NCBI RefSeq assembly: GCF_041381155.1
Contig: NC_091143.1
Span: 27,529,331-27,593,330 of the forward strand
Source: Argopecten irradians
Lineage: Eukaryota; Mollusca; Bivalvia; Pectinida; Pectinidae
Length of the DNA: 64,000 nt
Direction of reading: 5' to 3'
A model generated the notes under the pieces. The model was not told the DNA's origin. It saw only the letters and a list, made by a program, of their open reading frames with translations, and ran no database searches. A program made the translations under genes and the position numbers. Each line of letters starts with the position of its first letter. Position 1 is the first letter of the stretch. Shown piece by piece: positions 34,824 to 46,228 of this stretch.

Positions 34824-35420
34824 TCAAGGAAGATGAGCCGTCATCAGAGTGAACATATGTATGGGTAAGACAAGGATGTTGTTACCGCGAAAAAGTTGAT
34901 GACGATTCAAGACAGCTTGAAGCTGGTGACCTCGGCTATTCTCATATCCGTTTATTCTGGGACCACTTAACCGTGCATTAAGATCACCCAAAATAATAAA
35001 TAAACCTTCAGAAAGAAATGACACGCAGTGTGCGTTAAATTTAGCAACATATTCAGAGAAAGTGTATAAATTCAGTATATCAGCGAAATCAATTACCGTC
35101 ACCCGACTTGAAAGACCTTTGTGCCAGAATAAAGCGACACCTCCTTTTCGCCTCCTGTTATGAGCTAAAGGATGAAGTGAAAGGTCAGAGATAACATGAC
35201 TGGCTAAGTCACTATGTATACACTGAAATATATGTCTCTGCTCTTCAAGTAACCAATGCCCTGATATGCCACATATGGCGATGTTCTGGGAAGTGAGGGC
35301 AGTGTTGAGGTGCAAAGCCGCGGACATAATGCCAGTAACATTCCAGGACATTAACCGGATCGAAGCCATGACGAAAAGAACAGCAAAAAAATAAAGATCC
35401 GTAGGCTTAACTGTCACCAT
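34824..35420 (-). pseudogene. Non-LTR retrotransposon endonuclease fragment
   Basis: The minus-strand frame resembles an exonuclease-endonuclease-phosphatase domain of a LINE: IRLMSWNVTGIMSAALHLNT (beta strand with Asn), NIAICGISGHWLLEEQ (Glu position changed), GVALFWHKGLSSRV and GLFIILGDLNARL (GDxN motif). A deletion brings the middle parts together and the C-terminal SDH is missing, and no RT follows. It is a different LINE lineage from the two above, by its WNVTGIMSA motif. Inactive relic. Confidence 0.7.
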
Positions 35421-35465
35421 TTACATTGAAGGACTCACCACTTTTACAATAGTGCTGGTTTTTAG

Positions 35466-37288
35466 GTCATCTGACCTGAAGTGTCAGGATGACCTATTGT
35501 CATCATGCACGGTTTGTCGTCGTGCGCCTTTCTTAAAATTTTCTTTCAAACGACTTCTCAATAACCGAAAGGCAAAGGGTACTACTATTTGGCCTGTAGC
35601 ATGCTTGGATGAAGGGCTACAAAGTTTGTTCACATGAATGACCTTGACCTTCATTTAAGGTCACAGGGGTCAAATAGGCTAAATCATTCAAACAACTTCT
35701 TGTGAAGAACTAAGAGGCCTAGAGACCTGCGACATGCTGGGATGAAGGGCTATAAAATTTGTTCAAATGAATGACCTTGAACTTCAATCTTTAAACAATT
35801 TCTTGAGAATAACTAAGAGGCCTTGATACCCGATATTGGGCCTGTAAAATGTTTGAACGGAGAGCTACCAATTCGTTAAAATGAATCAAACCTTAATCCA
35901 AGGTCCCAGGGGTCATAAACCTTTAAACTACTTCATCTCAAGAACCAGAAGGCCCAGGCTACTGATATTGGGACTGTAGCATGATGAGATAAAAGGCTAC
36001 CAAGTTTGTTCACATGAATGACCTTGACCTTCATTTAAGGTCAGAGGGTTCAAATAGGCTAAATCCTTTATTGAAATGCTCTTGCAACTTGTGTGTGATC
36101 TTCCTTAAGTTTGCCATTTCATATCTGATGGAGTCAAAATCATCTCTCATACCTGATACACTATTATCTACAAAAAAGAAGTTTCATGTTGACTGTTCTT
36201 TAAAGAGTTTTTAGATAGGAAAATAATTCATTCAGATCGCCATCATTATCCCCTTGCAGAAACTGATGAAGGACAAAACAGTCACGATTATATTTCACCT
36301 GAGCTGAAGACTTTGTGGTAGTCTTTCTAGAAACAAGGCGAGTTGAAGTACAATCAAAGTTAACGATTTGACAAAATATTGGATTTACTAGAAATTTTGC
36401 CGTTTTGACTATATACATGGTAAATTGAAGCCATACATTACTTAATGTGTGATATGTATGGATGTTTGCAGAATTGTTTGTTCAGGGAACTTTTAGAAAC
36501 ATAAAACATAGCAACTGTGTTAAAAAACCTTTTATATATTTTCAGAATAGCAATATATGCTACACCTACCCCTTCATTTTGAGCTGCAATATGCACCATT
36601 TTCAGCCAATTTTGTCCTTCTATATGCAAAGTTTGGGTATAGAACTTTTTGGAAATATTTTACCTATCAATAGGGGATTGGTGTTCTTACGTTTTTGCCG
36701 CATTTAAATATTTGTAGAAAAAAATGAATGTGCTAAAATTACCATTAAATGTAAAAATGAAATGACAATAGTGTATTATTTCTACAAAGTAATGCAGAAA
36801 ATTTCAATAACAATGAACCTAATCAATATTTGCAGCAAAATTTAAATAAAAAGCGATAGAGAGAAAAGCAAACAAGAGGCCCATGGGGACTTGAGAAGAG
36901 GTTTTTAAAATATTAAAGCCTACTTGACCCCTGTGACCTTGCATGAATGGTCAAGATCATTCATTTCAACAAACTTGGTAGCCCTTCATCCCAGCATGCT
37001 ACATGCCAAATATGAGTACCCTGGACCTTCTGGTTCTTGAGAAGAAGTCATTTAAACATTTTAGCCTATTCGACCCCTGTGACCTTGAATGAAGGTCAAG
37101 GTCATTCATTTGAGCAGACTTGGTAGGTCTTTATCTCAGCAACATACAGGCCAAATATGAGTACCCTGGGCATTCCGGTTATTGAGAAGAAGTTGTTTGA
37201 ATGAACAGTTTACGTACGGCGGACGACGCACGACGACGGACGGGGCATGATGACTATAGGTCATCCTGAACCTTCGGGTCAGATGAAC
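35466..37288 (+). mobile_element. Composite inverted-repeat element with 'GACCTTGACC' modules
   Basis: Left end TCATCTGACCTGAAGTGTCAGG with GATGACCTATTGTCATCATG is inverted at the right end (CATGATGACTATAGGTCATCC, then CCTTCGGGTCAGATGA). Each arm carries several roughly 130-bp modules containing AAATGAATGACCTTGACCTT or its complement. The middle (36358-36840) matches 29872-30360. No transposase is seen. A related module fragment is at 60650-60790. Confidence 0.6.
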
Positions 37289-37459
37289 TAAAAACCAAAA
37301 ATACTGTAGAATGATATATTCAATTTGCCCAATGTACATTATAAAGATGTATTTCTGTAATATATATGTTTTGAACCTTCAACTAGTGCTAGATCGGATA
37401 ACCGGTTCACGGTTCGGCTTGAGATTGTATCAGATTGGCATTTTAGCTATCCGATAACC

Positions 37460-37987
37460 TGGCCCTGCAGGTAGGGCGTTAGAATTGTACCTGCTGCCCC
37501 TATTGCATGATCGTAAAAGGCGACTAAATGTAGGATCTTATCTTTTCTCTTGTTCCTAATTGATTTTATCTTTCCTAATGCCTACCTTTTCACCGCCTCA
37601 CTTTTGGCCTTGAGTTGAGCGTTCGCCCCTGTGAGGAAGGCTCTGGGTTCTGTCCCCTGGCCGAGACACACCAAAGGCTATAAAAGTGGTAGTTTCTGCT
37701 CCTGCTTAGCGTTCAGCACACAAGAAGTGGGACGACTGGTTCGCCCGTTGTCAGCATAATGTGACCGGGTGGGATGTGTTGCTTGGTGTCTTCGGCGGCA
37801 TGCTTCAGTGATATAGCACTATAAAAAGGGCAACAGTTCCACTATACAAGAAGACACAACACGAACATACCGCAGTCTCCCAGTACACTCACCTCGCACA
37901 ACATACACGCAACACATCGCATACATGGGAGGCCGTCCTTACATGATCATAGCTGTTAATAGGACGTTAATAAAGCAAACAAACAAA
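37460..37987 (+). repeat. Full-length SINE copy with perfect 13-bp target duplication
   Basis: Hairpin head to CAAACAAACAAA tail, flanked by CTATCCGATAACC at 37447-37459 and 37988-38000. It is the cleanest evidence in the window that the family moves by LINE-type target-primed reverse transcription. Confidence 0.92.
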
Positions 37988-38000
37988 CTATCCGATAACC

Positions 38001-38461
38001 GCCATATATATTTCATACAGCTAGTATACTACTCAAAGTAATGAAACTCCTGTAATATACTTTCATAAGCGCAATTTTGAAATGAAATTAAAAGTATAAC
38101 GAATTAATATAGCACGCGAGCAAGACTAAAAATACAGCAGGCATAAAACAATTGAATGAATTTGGGGTTGGGCAAATAAAAATACATATTCTCGTTATAA
38201 AAATATACATCGGATTTAAACAAAAAACAGGAGAAAAACAAAACATATATGACATTTAACGTACAGGTACTGTACTTGACAATCAGCTATAGACATGAAT
38301 GATGCATCGTTTTTATATATATCTATGATATCATATGTCCACGTCAACCCCGGTATTGAAAGAGGGAAAGTAAGTGATATAATTTTAAATATCTTATTAC
38401 ATGGAAAATGCTGTTTATATGGGACATATTAAGTAGATAATGACATTATGTTTTTGACCCT
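38001..38461. other. Intergenic, no supported gene
   Basis: AT-rich DNA with no coding signal. Confidence 0.35.
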
Positions 38462-38733
38462 TGTTTGTTTGTTAGTTTGATCAATTAACGTCCTATGGTC
38501 ATGTAAGGACGGTCTCCAATGTATGCTGTGTGTTGCGTGTATGTTGAGCGAGGAGCGTGTTTTGGGAGACTGATATATTCATGTAGTGCCTTTTTGTATA
38601 GTGGAACTGTTGCCCTTTTTATAGTGCTATAACACTGAAGCATGCCGCAGAACACATCAAGCAACATACCCCACCCGGTCACATTATACCGACAACGGAC
38701 GAACCAGTCGTCCCACTCCCTGTATGCTTAGCG
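38462..38733 (-). repeat. SINE copy, minus strand, 5' truncated
   Basis: Reversed tail TTTGTTTGTTAGTTTGATC, TTAACGTCC joined to TATGGTCATGTAAGGACGG (a short internal deletion), and the body to CTCCCTGTATGCTTAGCGC. It is moderately diverged. Confidence 0.8.
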
Positions 38734-39164
38734 CAAGTTTTTGACCCGGGAGACCCATAATAAGTCACGTAACATTTTACCTATTTCTTAAATAGCTGTA
38801 GCTGTAAAGGCCTATGTCATGGTAGGCGGATAATGACCATACCTTTGATTTCGCTATCATATTTACGTCCTATTAACAATGACCAAACCGCTTTCCCTTC
38901 TAATCGGCGATTGTGAGAAGTAAAAGTTGAAGGTGAAATTTCTGAGTTTTCTATTTTTATATTTTAACATACGTAATCAAATCGAAATCAACTATATTCT
39001 GGATTCAGGTTATCCGTGTGTAGACACAACACTCAAAACAAACCACGGTTGGAATCTATAACGGAACACAATACCTCTATCTTGGGTAGAGTCAAATCCA
39101 CTTGTTTTTAAAAAAATTGAGGGTAAGGGACAACAGTTCTAGTTTAAAAAAATAGAGAACTAAA

Positions 39165-39230
39165 AAGGCGACTACATTTTGGGATTTTGTAGTTTCTCTT
39201 CCTACAGGCTTTCATAACGTATTGCCAATC
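39165..39230 (+). repeat. SINE head fragment
   Basis: AAAAAGGCGACTACATTTTGGG...TTTCTCTTCCTACAGGC resembles the 5' third of the SINE only. Confidence 0.45.
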
Positions 39231-39419
39231 TACTTCATCAATCAATTGTAATTTTGGTCGAGTACTGGTGATTTTGGTGAAAACGATGAAGTAAACATTG
39301 GTTAAATATCAAGTGTAATAAGCGCACTGTTTTTTTACTTCAAAAAAAGGCAATTAAAGTGGTTATTTCATTTAGACAATTATATTTTAACAACGATAAA
39401 AAAACAACTTGATGTTAAA

Positions 39420-40260
39420 CATGTATGTGCCGTAACTGGGCGAAAATTGTGACACTTTTCTTCAGTAATCTATTTAAAATCATAAGGTTAAAGCTTTGAA
39501 AATCAGTCAAATGGACAGACAAACATATATGATGCCTTATTAACGTTTGTTGAACACATGCGTTATGCATGTTTAGATGGAAATAACTTTCAGAAATCAC
39601 TTAAACAATTATTGAGAACACTGTTAAAATGGGAAAATTGTAGAAATTAAAGCTTCAAGGTCTGACCGTATGTACTCATTTCACTACACTGAAAATTTTA
39701 ATATAATGATATTTGGCACTACTGCCAAAAATCATTTTTAGTTAGCTCTTATTTGTATTTGTAAAATTTGAACATATTCATAAACTAAAGTATTGTAATT
39801 CTCAAAATGTTGGTAACTTCTGGTGGTGAATAACGTATTAAAAAAACTCTTCTTGATTCGTGAGTATGAATGATACGGCACATATAACGTTTTCGGATGC
39901 TACACCACTGACAAATGGTATTTTTTCTCTATCAAAAACAGGAACAGATGAATGAGTATTTTTGTTCAGTTACAAAAGCTGATTACTTTAAAACACTACC
40001 ACCATTTGAAAGTTTGATCTTCTTATTTTACTTTTAAGACAAAAATATTAAAAATGATTAATTGTTTCCCGAAAAAAATCCATGGCACTACAGTATGTCC
40101 TATATGGAATGAAGTACTGATTGCGCATGCAACAAAAGCAAAATGAATAATCTTATATTATATATGTATTATACACACGACTAAACATCGGTTATTGTTC
40201 AAATGATGAGCCTCGTTTATGCTCTGTCGACGGTAGGGCATCTAAATATGTTTATACAGA
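39420..40260 (+). repeat. Dispersed block repeat, most complete copy
   Basis: Segments match 17930-18165, 45690-45829 and 48862-49140 (for example CTTCAGTAATCTATTTAAAATCATAAGG, GGTCTGACCGTATGTACTCATT, CTCTTATTTGTATTTGTAA, AATAACGTATT). The last part (39895-40036) also matches intron sequence at 24271-24400 and 41114-41260. It has no coding potential I can see. It could be a long degraded transposon or a duplicated gene flank. Confidence 0.55.
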
Positions 40261-40901
40261 ATTCACTGGAAGTCTATTTTTGCCACATATTTATATATAA
40301 TCATATCTAGTTACATGTTACAAATAGACACAATTATTTTCTGTGAAAGAAAAAAATAATAATAATGAAATTAGATCAAATAACAGAAGAGTATTACCAC
40401 TGATACTTTATAATTCACGAGTATGTTGTTTATTTAATCACGATCTGGATAAATCTCAGATGCAAATCCATTAATCTAAAGGTCTTTCCATCAACCTTTC
40501 AAACATTTGATATTATAATAATCTTTTTTTTCAAAACACATCTATTTTATGAAAGTAGAGGAAATGCTTAGGGAAACAGTATGAAATATGGTGAACATTC
40601 ATTAAATAAACCATATACATCATAGATTGTTATTGTAGTTAACTTTCACGCCTATCTATTTAAATGTAAGTCTGTGAACATCAATCAACTTTAACAAGAG
40701 ACGTAAAAACAATCATTCATTCAACTTTGTCATCCGCCCAATGCTTGGATACATTTTAGGCGTAATTCATCTTCCGTATTTAGGTTTATTTGTTGAAATG
40801 GGGAATCCCCTTTCTTAATCATATTGTTGTGACGTAAATGATAGATATGGAAATGAATATTGATTACATTTTAAAAATTAATGTTTCCTCATTTGTTTGT
40901 G

Positions 40902-40977
40902 TATAAAAGACTTTCTAAGCATTACCTTTTTAGCTTTACTCCGGACTCTACAGAATTAACTTGTCTTCCTGTCAAAG
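40902..40977 (+). promoter_or_regulatory. Possible gene D promoter and non-coding exon 1
   Basis: TATAAAAGAC at 40902, a plausible start near 40932 and a donor CAAAG|GTATGTA at 40978 look like the promoter-plus-leader-exon arrangement of genes A-C. Gene D's coding exon is preceded by an acceptor-like CTGTTGTAG at 43380-43390, so a 2.4-kb intron (now holding a SINE) could join them. Alternatively gene D uses TATAAATTG near 43303. Confidence 0.4.
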
Positions 40978-42039
40978 GTATGTATAGAATGTAATGTGCA
41001 TCCTAAAGTTATTAGCAAAACGAGTATTTCATGTACATGTACTATAAAGTAATTTTATATATTATTTTCATTTTAAATAGTATATCTATAACAAAATTAA
41101 TATCTTCAAAACAATGTTACACCGCCGATGAAAGGTACTCTTTATCTATTAAAAACAGGATAAGATGAAATAGTATTTTTCTTCATTAAAAAGACTTACT
41201 TACTTTACACTATATAAGCATTATTGAAAAGTTTGAGCATGTTATTTCACTTCAATGTAAAAGTATTCAAAAAGTCTTTGATACTATGCCCTAAATGGAA
41301 TAAGGTACTTCATGCGCACATATCCAATGGAAAACAAATTATTTTATATGTATTTTCTGTTTGGCGGTGGAGCACATTTAATGTAGTAACTTGATTTTCC
41401 ATCACTTATACAGAACTATAAATAACTCGTTATTAACGAAAAAATGACGTTTTGATTACTATGTAAAGGAAATATTTTGTACATAAAGTTGTTATAGGTT
41501 CTACAATGATTGATGGTTTCACTTTTTTATAATCTAAGACAATATGCTATTTCTTTAAAAAATTAAGGGTCATTCGTAGACCAAACGTGCGATTTACTTA
41601 GCCAAATAAATTATGATTGTGCTGATACACTATAAAATCTGTGTTTAAGGTTATGTAGGTTAAGCAATTAGAAGTTTTTTGTCATATCTAGAGAAAAATA
41701 TTATTCAGCCGCAGCTATTGATTTATGTACACGAATAGGAGTAGCGTTTGTAAAGAGTCATTACTTCGTATGGAAATAAGAAAAGGTATTGAATTTCAAA
41801 AACGTTAAAATCAATATTACTTTATCCGATTCTAAATTGTAATTAGAGAAGAGACGACTTATAGATTCTATAACCTTTAGTTTATAATTAGTTTATTTTT
41901 AAGATATGTTTTGTTCACTTTTCCTCATAATAAACAATACAAAACAGTAAAAAATATCAATGTATACATAAATATATCTAATAAATATTAGTATTATTAT
42001 CATTACACCTCATGTTTATAACTGTGTAAAACTGTGTCT

Positions 42040-42583
42040 TGGCCCTGCAGGTAGGGCGTTAGAATTGTACTTGCTGCCCCTATTGCATGATCGTAAAAGG
42101 CGACTAAATTTAGGATCTTATCTTTTCTCTTCTTTCTAACGGACTTTCCTATCTTTCCTAATGCCTTCCTTGGCACCGCCTCACTTTTGGCCTTGAGTTG
42201 AGCGTTCACCCCTGTGAGGAAGGCTCTGTTTTCTGTCCCCTGGCCGAGTCACACCAAAGTCTATAAAAGTGGTAGTTTCTGCTCCTGCTTAGCGCTCAGC
42301 ATACAGGGAGTGGGACGACTGGTTCGCCCGTTGTCAGTTTAATGTGGCCGGGTGGGGTGTGTGTGTGTTGCTTGGTGTCTTTGACGGCATGCCTCAGTGA
42401 TATAGCACTATAAAAAGGGCAACAGTTCCACTATACAAGAAGACACAACATGAATATATCGCAGTCTCCCAAAACACGCACCTCGCACAACATACAAGCA
42501 ACACGCTGCATACACGGGAGGCCGTCCTTATATGACCATAGCTGTTTAAAGGACGTTAATTAATCAAACAAACAAACAAATAT
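42040..42583 (+). repeat. Full-length SINE copy with 10-bp target duplication
   Basis: Hairpin head to CAAACAAACAAA tail, flanked by AACTGTGTCT (42030-42039 and 42584-42593). If the 40902 promoter belongs to gene D, this SINE lies in its first intron. Confidence 0.9.
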
Positions 42584-42593
42584 AACTGTGTCT

Positions 42594-43380
42594 GAGATTA
42601 GTGGAAACACATCAGATGACAGGGATATAAAATATCGTATTTCCTTTGAGAAAAATAAATATGGTATTAAATACGGTGCGTGCCCCTATAGTGATCGCCC
42701 GTCTCTGCCCTCTGTACAACAATGACGGAAGTTTTTCTAATTACACAAATATTTATATTATGATAATAATAATAACAACGAATCGCACATTATTTTTGGT
42801 ATAATAAGCAATTGATGCCCGACGTGGCAGTTAAGGCATTGATATGTAGGTTTATTTGCCCTCAGATGGTATACATGTATTTCCCCTCGGAAAGCCCTCG
42901 GGGATTACTACACATTTGGGTTATAAATAAATTTTACACTCCCACCTGGGCCATATTAAATACATATTTTGGCCATCGGCTGCTACTTTATACGATACAT
43001 GTAAGCAAAAATATTATATTTAAAAAAATACTGTTGAGATCAAATGTTCTGGTTAACCTATCAACAATCAAATATGAAAACATACCAGAATATAAAGTTG
43101 TAATCAAATAATGCCCTAGAACGTAGCCGTCTGCCATTATCTTATACTGTAATATTTACATTATGTAATTGTATCGCACATGTGGTTTCTATGAGATGTA
43201 TCAGTAAGAATAGTGTACATGTTAAAGAACGATGGCCATAGGACATCACCCTGAAGAATCACAAGGGCAATATCAACCTGTACTGATCGAGTCGAAAAGC
43301 TATAAATTGAACCCAACTTAATTCAATAGCCAATCACAATAGTGTTAAATAAGAGGATATCTAATATTCATCTGTACTCT
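42594..43380. other. Upstream or intron of gene D, no other gene supported
   Basis: AT-rich DNA. A frame at 42812-43111 has no domain, signal peptide or splice context and is not claimed. Confidence 0.4.
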
Positions 43381-43401
43381 CTGTTGTAGAAACAACCAAC
43401 C

Positions 43402-44062
43402 ATGAACATGCTCAAAACCCTGTTCTTAGTATCCTGTTTGGTGGCATCAGCACTATCCTTTGGTAAGCGTGTTTTGCACCGTCTTTTCGTAAGCGTGTTT
43501 CGCACTGTCTTTTCGTAAGCGTGTTTAGCACCGTCTTTTGATAAGCGTATTTATCACCGTTTTTTGGAATTGGCTTTAACCCTGTTTTTTTTAGTAAGCG
43601 TGGTTAGCACTCTCTTTTGGTTAGTGTGTTCATTGTGAATTTTCTGATGCTTTGAACCCAAACAAATAAAACAAAAATAAAAATGATAGTAATCAAATGT
43701 ATAAAAGAAAGTTGGACGAACGACTTTGTAAAGTTGGTATTAAGTTTTAAATGCATTTAACAAAAGATCGGATATTTTTTAAGAAATAACGAACAAAAGG
43801 GTAAATGAGAAAATAACATACGGATAATTGTAGTAACATAACGTTTTACTTTATCCGATTCTTGATTTATGTTTCAGGCTTATTTAGGAGGACTGCATAC
43901 CGTAGACCTTTCTTAAGGAGTAATTTCTACAATATTTACGACAGGGATTATGACAGGGACAACCATTTTTGGGGGGGATTAGAATCTGATTCAGACATGT
44001 TTGAATCTTCACTCTTCCGTCAAACCGCAGATTGGAGGGGTAATCGAGTAGGAGACTATTAA
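43402..44062 (+). CDS. Gene D: small secreted aromatic/charged protein (81 aa, two coding exons)
   Basis: Exons are 43402-43462 (61 nt; donor TTTG|GTAAGCG) and 43878-44062 (185 nt; acceptor GTTTCAG), phase 1. The signal peptide MNMLKTLFLVSCLVASALS shares SCLVASAL with gene B and the same 61-nt exon length. The mature part is not glycine-rich. It contains LFRRTAYRRPFLRSNF, then YNIYDRDYDRDNHFWGG, then acidic ESDSDMFESSLF, and ends WRGNRVGDY. It thus alternates basic, aromatic and Asp-rich segments, a layout reminiscent of small prismatic-layer shell proteins. I do not identify it with any named gene. No canonical AATAAA is seen in the first 180 bp after the stop. Confidence 0.8.
43463..43610 (+). 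repeat. 26-bp tandem repeat duplicating the gene D splice donor
   Basis: GTAAGCGTGTTTTGCACCGT (with CTTTTC completing the unit) is repeated at 43463, 43489, 43515 and, degraded, 43541, with a further variant near 43594. Each early unit starts with a donor-like GTAAGCG. It lies immediately after exon 2. Confidence 0.75.
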
Positions 44063-45034
44063 CCTGGAAAAAGGGTACTTTGTCTACTATACCTAAAGTA
44101 TCAAGTCGATACTCAGTGAAAACATATGTTTAATGTACATAACTGATAAAGATATACATATTTTTGTATTTCAATCTTGAAGTGTCGTTGTGGATGTCTA
44201 TTATAATGATAAAGTTTTTATTTTAATGACAATGAATGCATTATGTTTTATTGGTTACACAAATACATCGATAACCTCATAGCATTACGCATGTACATGT
44301 TTATCTTCCAGACTAAAGAAAACCAACATGTGACGAATTCAGGACGATCCGTTGGATGATTTACAATATTAAATGATTTTTCTACTTTTATGGTATATAA
44401 AATATTGTTAAGTAACTGTTGTTTGCCTATTTTATAAATATATATATATATAACCACTGCGATACTATGAGACAGTGTATTTGCACTTGTAAAATACTTT
44501 TTAATTGTGAATGAGTATATCGCCACAAATAACAAATTCAATAACTTTATAACTGAGTTAACGTTTAATAAATGGGACAGCATAAAAATAAGTTTATGGG
44601 TCGGGTATTTACACATACAGTTTTCCATACATATGTGTCTATTATCATAGTTAATCCAGTCTCAATTATTACAAAGGGACACAACAGCCTCACGTCATAG
44701 AGTATACTGTGGAGGCCGTCTTTTATTAACCCTTCTGGCTGTAAATCCGTGTTAAGTGTGCCTATTTGTCAAACAGCATTAAACCACATTCACGCCTCAA
44801 AACCGGATAATGTCATAGTAGTGGATCGCCAGCTGTCAATCAAACCGCGTCGTTGCATTTGTTATTGTTTCTGCCATATATTATTGTACACGTTTGCAAG
44901 CTCGAAGCGTGGCTACATACTGTCTGGTGCTTGGTCATTTTTGTCGATATCGATTTAACCGCATTACCATTACAAACGGAATACAATTAACAAAAGATAA
45001 CTTTCGGATAAATAACAGATAATACAGTTGTTAA
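44063..45034. other. Intergenic, no supported gene
   Basis: AT-rich DNA after gene D with a (TA)n run near 44440. A tiny SINE relic (GGAGGCCGTCTTTTATTAAC) is at 44710-44757. Confidence 0.4.
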
Positions 45035-45172
45035 AGGCACAACAAGAATGTACCGAAGCCTCCTAAAACAAGCACCACGCACTTCATACACGCAGCACAT
45101 CGCATACATGGGTGGCCGTCCTTAAATATCCCTGGCTATTAATAGGACGTTAATTCCAACAAACAAACAAAA
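45035..45172 (+). repeat. SINE 3' fragment, diverged
   Basis: ACAAGAATGTACCGAAGCCTCC...CATGGGTGGCCGTCCTTAAAT...AATAGGACGTTAATTCC and a CAAA tail. Confidence 0.7.
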
Positions 45173-45689
45173 CGAATAATACACCACAGACCGTCCATTT
45201 CTGACTGGTTGAAAAAGTAACCTTTCCCCTTTTGATATGCGCAATATTTAGAAATCTAAATACCAAAACTTTCTATATACAGGGATTTTAAATACGGTTA
45301 AAATGATGAAATTTATAACTCCAAATCAAGGGCGTTCTGTAATATATCTATATTGGTATTTCAAGGAAAAACTAGTATTATTAAACAAAATTGTTATAAT
45401 ATTGATTTCATGTACAACCGATATTATTTTGGGGAGATACCTGATTGTTTGGCACATCTACATGTAGATATCAACCAGAAAATACATCTAAGTACAGCAA
45501 AATCAGTATGGTCTCCGACACTTTTGAATACATTTCAAATAAATATAAGATATGGCAACATGTCAAATACAGGTGAAAAAAACCCATTAACATGGGGACT
45601 TAATTTTCGAACCAGTTTTGACACAGTTTGACTAAAAATAAGCTATATTTATATTTAGATATATGATAAACCGAATAAAAATTATGTTT

Positions 45690-45839
45690 AAAGTTATATG
45701 TGCCGAACTGGGCGAATATTTTGGCATGCTAATTTTTCTTCAGTAATCTATTGAAAACCATAAGGTTTGATGAATTATGTCGTGAAAATCATTCAAATGG
45801 CTTCGGGGTGCCTTAAAAGCGTTAGTTACAACACAGAAA
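45690..45839 (+). repeat. Dispersed block repeat, copy interrupted by MITE and TIR element
   Basis: GTGCCGAACTGGGCGAATATT...CAGTAATCTATTGAAAACCATAAGG matches 39432-39510. The match stops at the MITE (45840) and its continuation resumes after the 2.58-kb transposon at 48862 (GTGAAGATGGAAAC...GGTCTGACCGTAGG), showing that both mobile elements inserted into this block. Confidence 0.6.
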
Positions 45840-46228
45840 CAATCTGATTGAAATACAGATCCTTATAACCACTTCGTTCAATATAGTATCTGACAATATC
45901 CCATATGGGGTCACGTTCGGATAATCTTTTTTTGCCACGTGTACTCCAGATCAAATACATGTTCAACACATTTCTACGTAAATTGTTAACACCATTCCGT
46001 CCCAGTAAGCATACACATTGAGCACTGTTTTGCACGTTGGGCGAGATGACTACGTACACGAAAATAATTCGGACAGCTGTTTCAAACTAGTTCGTCCCCA
46101 GTCAAGATTCTGGCAGTGCCAATTTCATTGGCCATTTCCAAAGGTTATCCTGACGTGACCCCTAATAGGATATTGTCAAATCCTCATATCAAACGTAGTG
46201 ATAATAAGGATCTGTATTAATCAGAATG
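45840..46228 (-). mobile_element. Mutator-like MITE, full copy 2
   Basis: Same family as 21842-22229 but in reverse orientation. Left end CAATCTGATTGAAATACAGATC, right end GGATCTGTATTAATCAGAATG. A perfect 10-bp target duplication AACACAGAAA lies at 45830-45839 and 46229-46238. Confidence 0.85.

Noticed and set aside
42812..43111. 99-aa frame upstream of gene D
   Set aside because: No signal peptide, domain or splice context; probably chance in AT-rich DNA.
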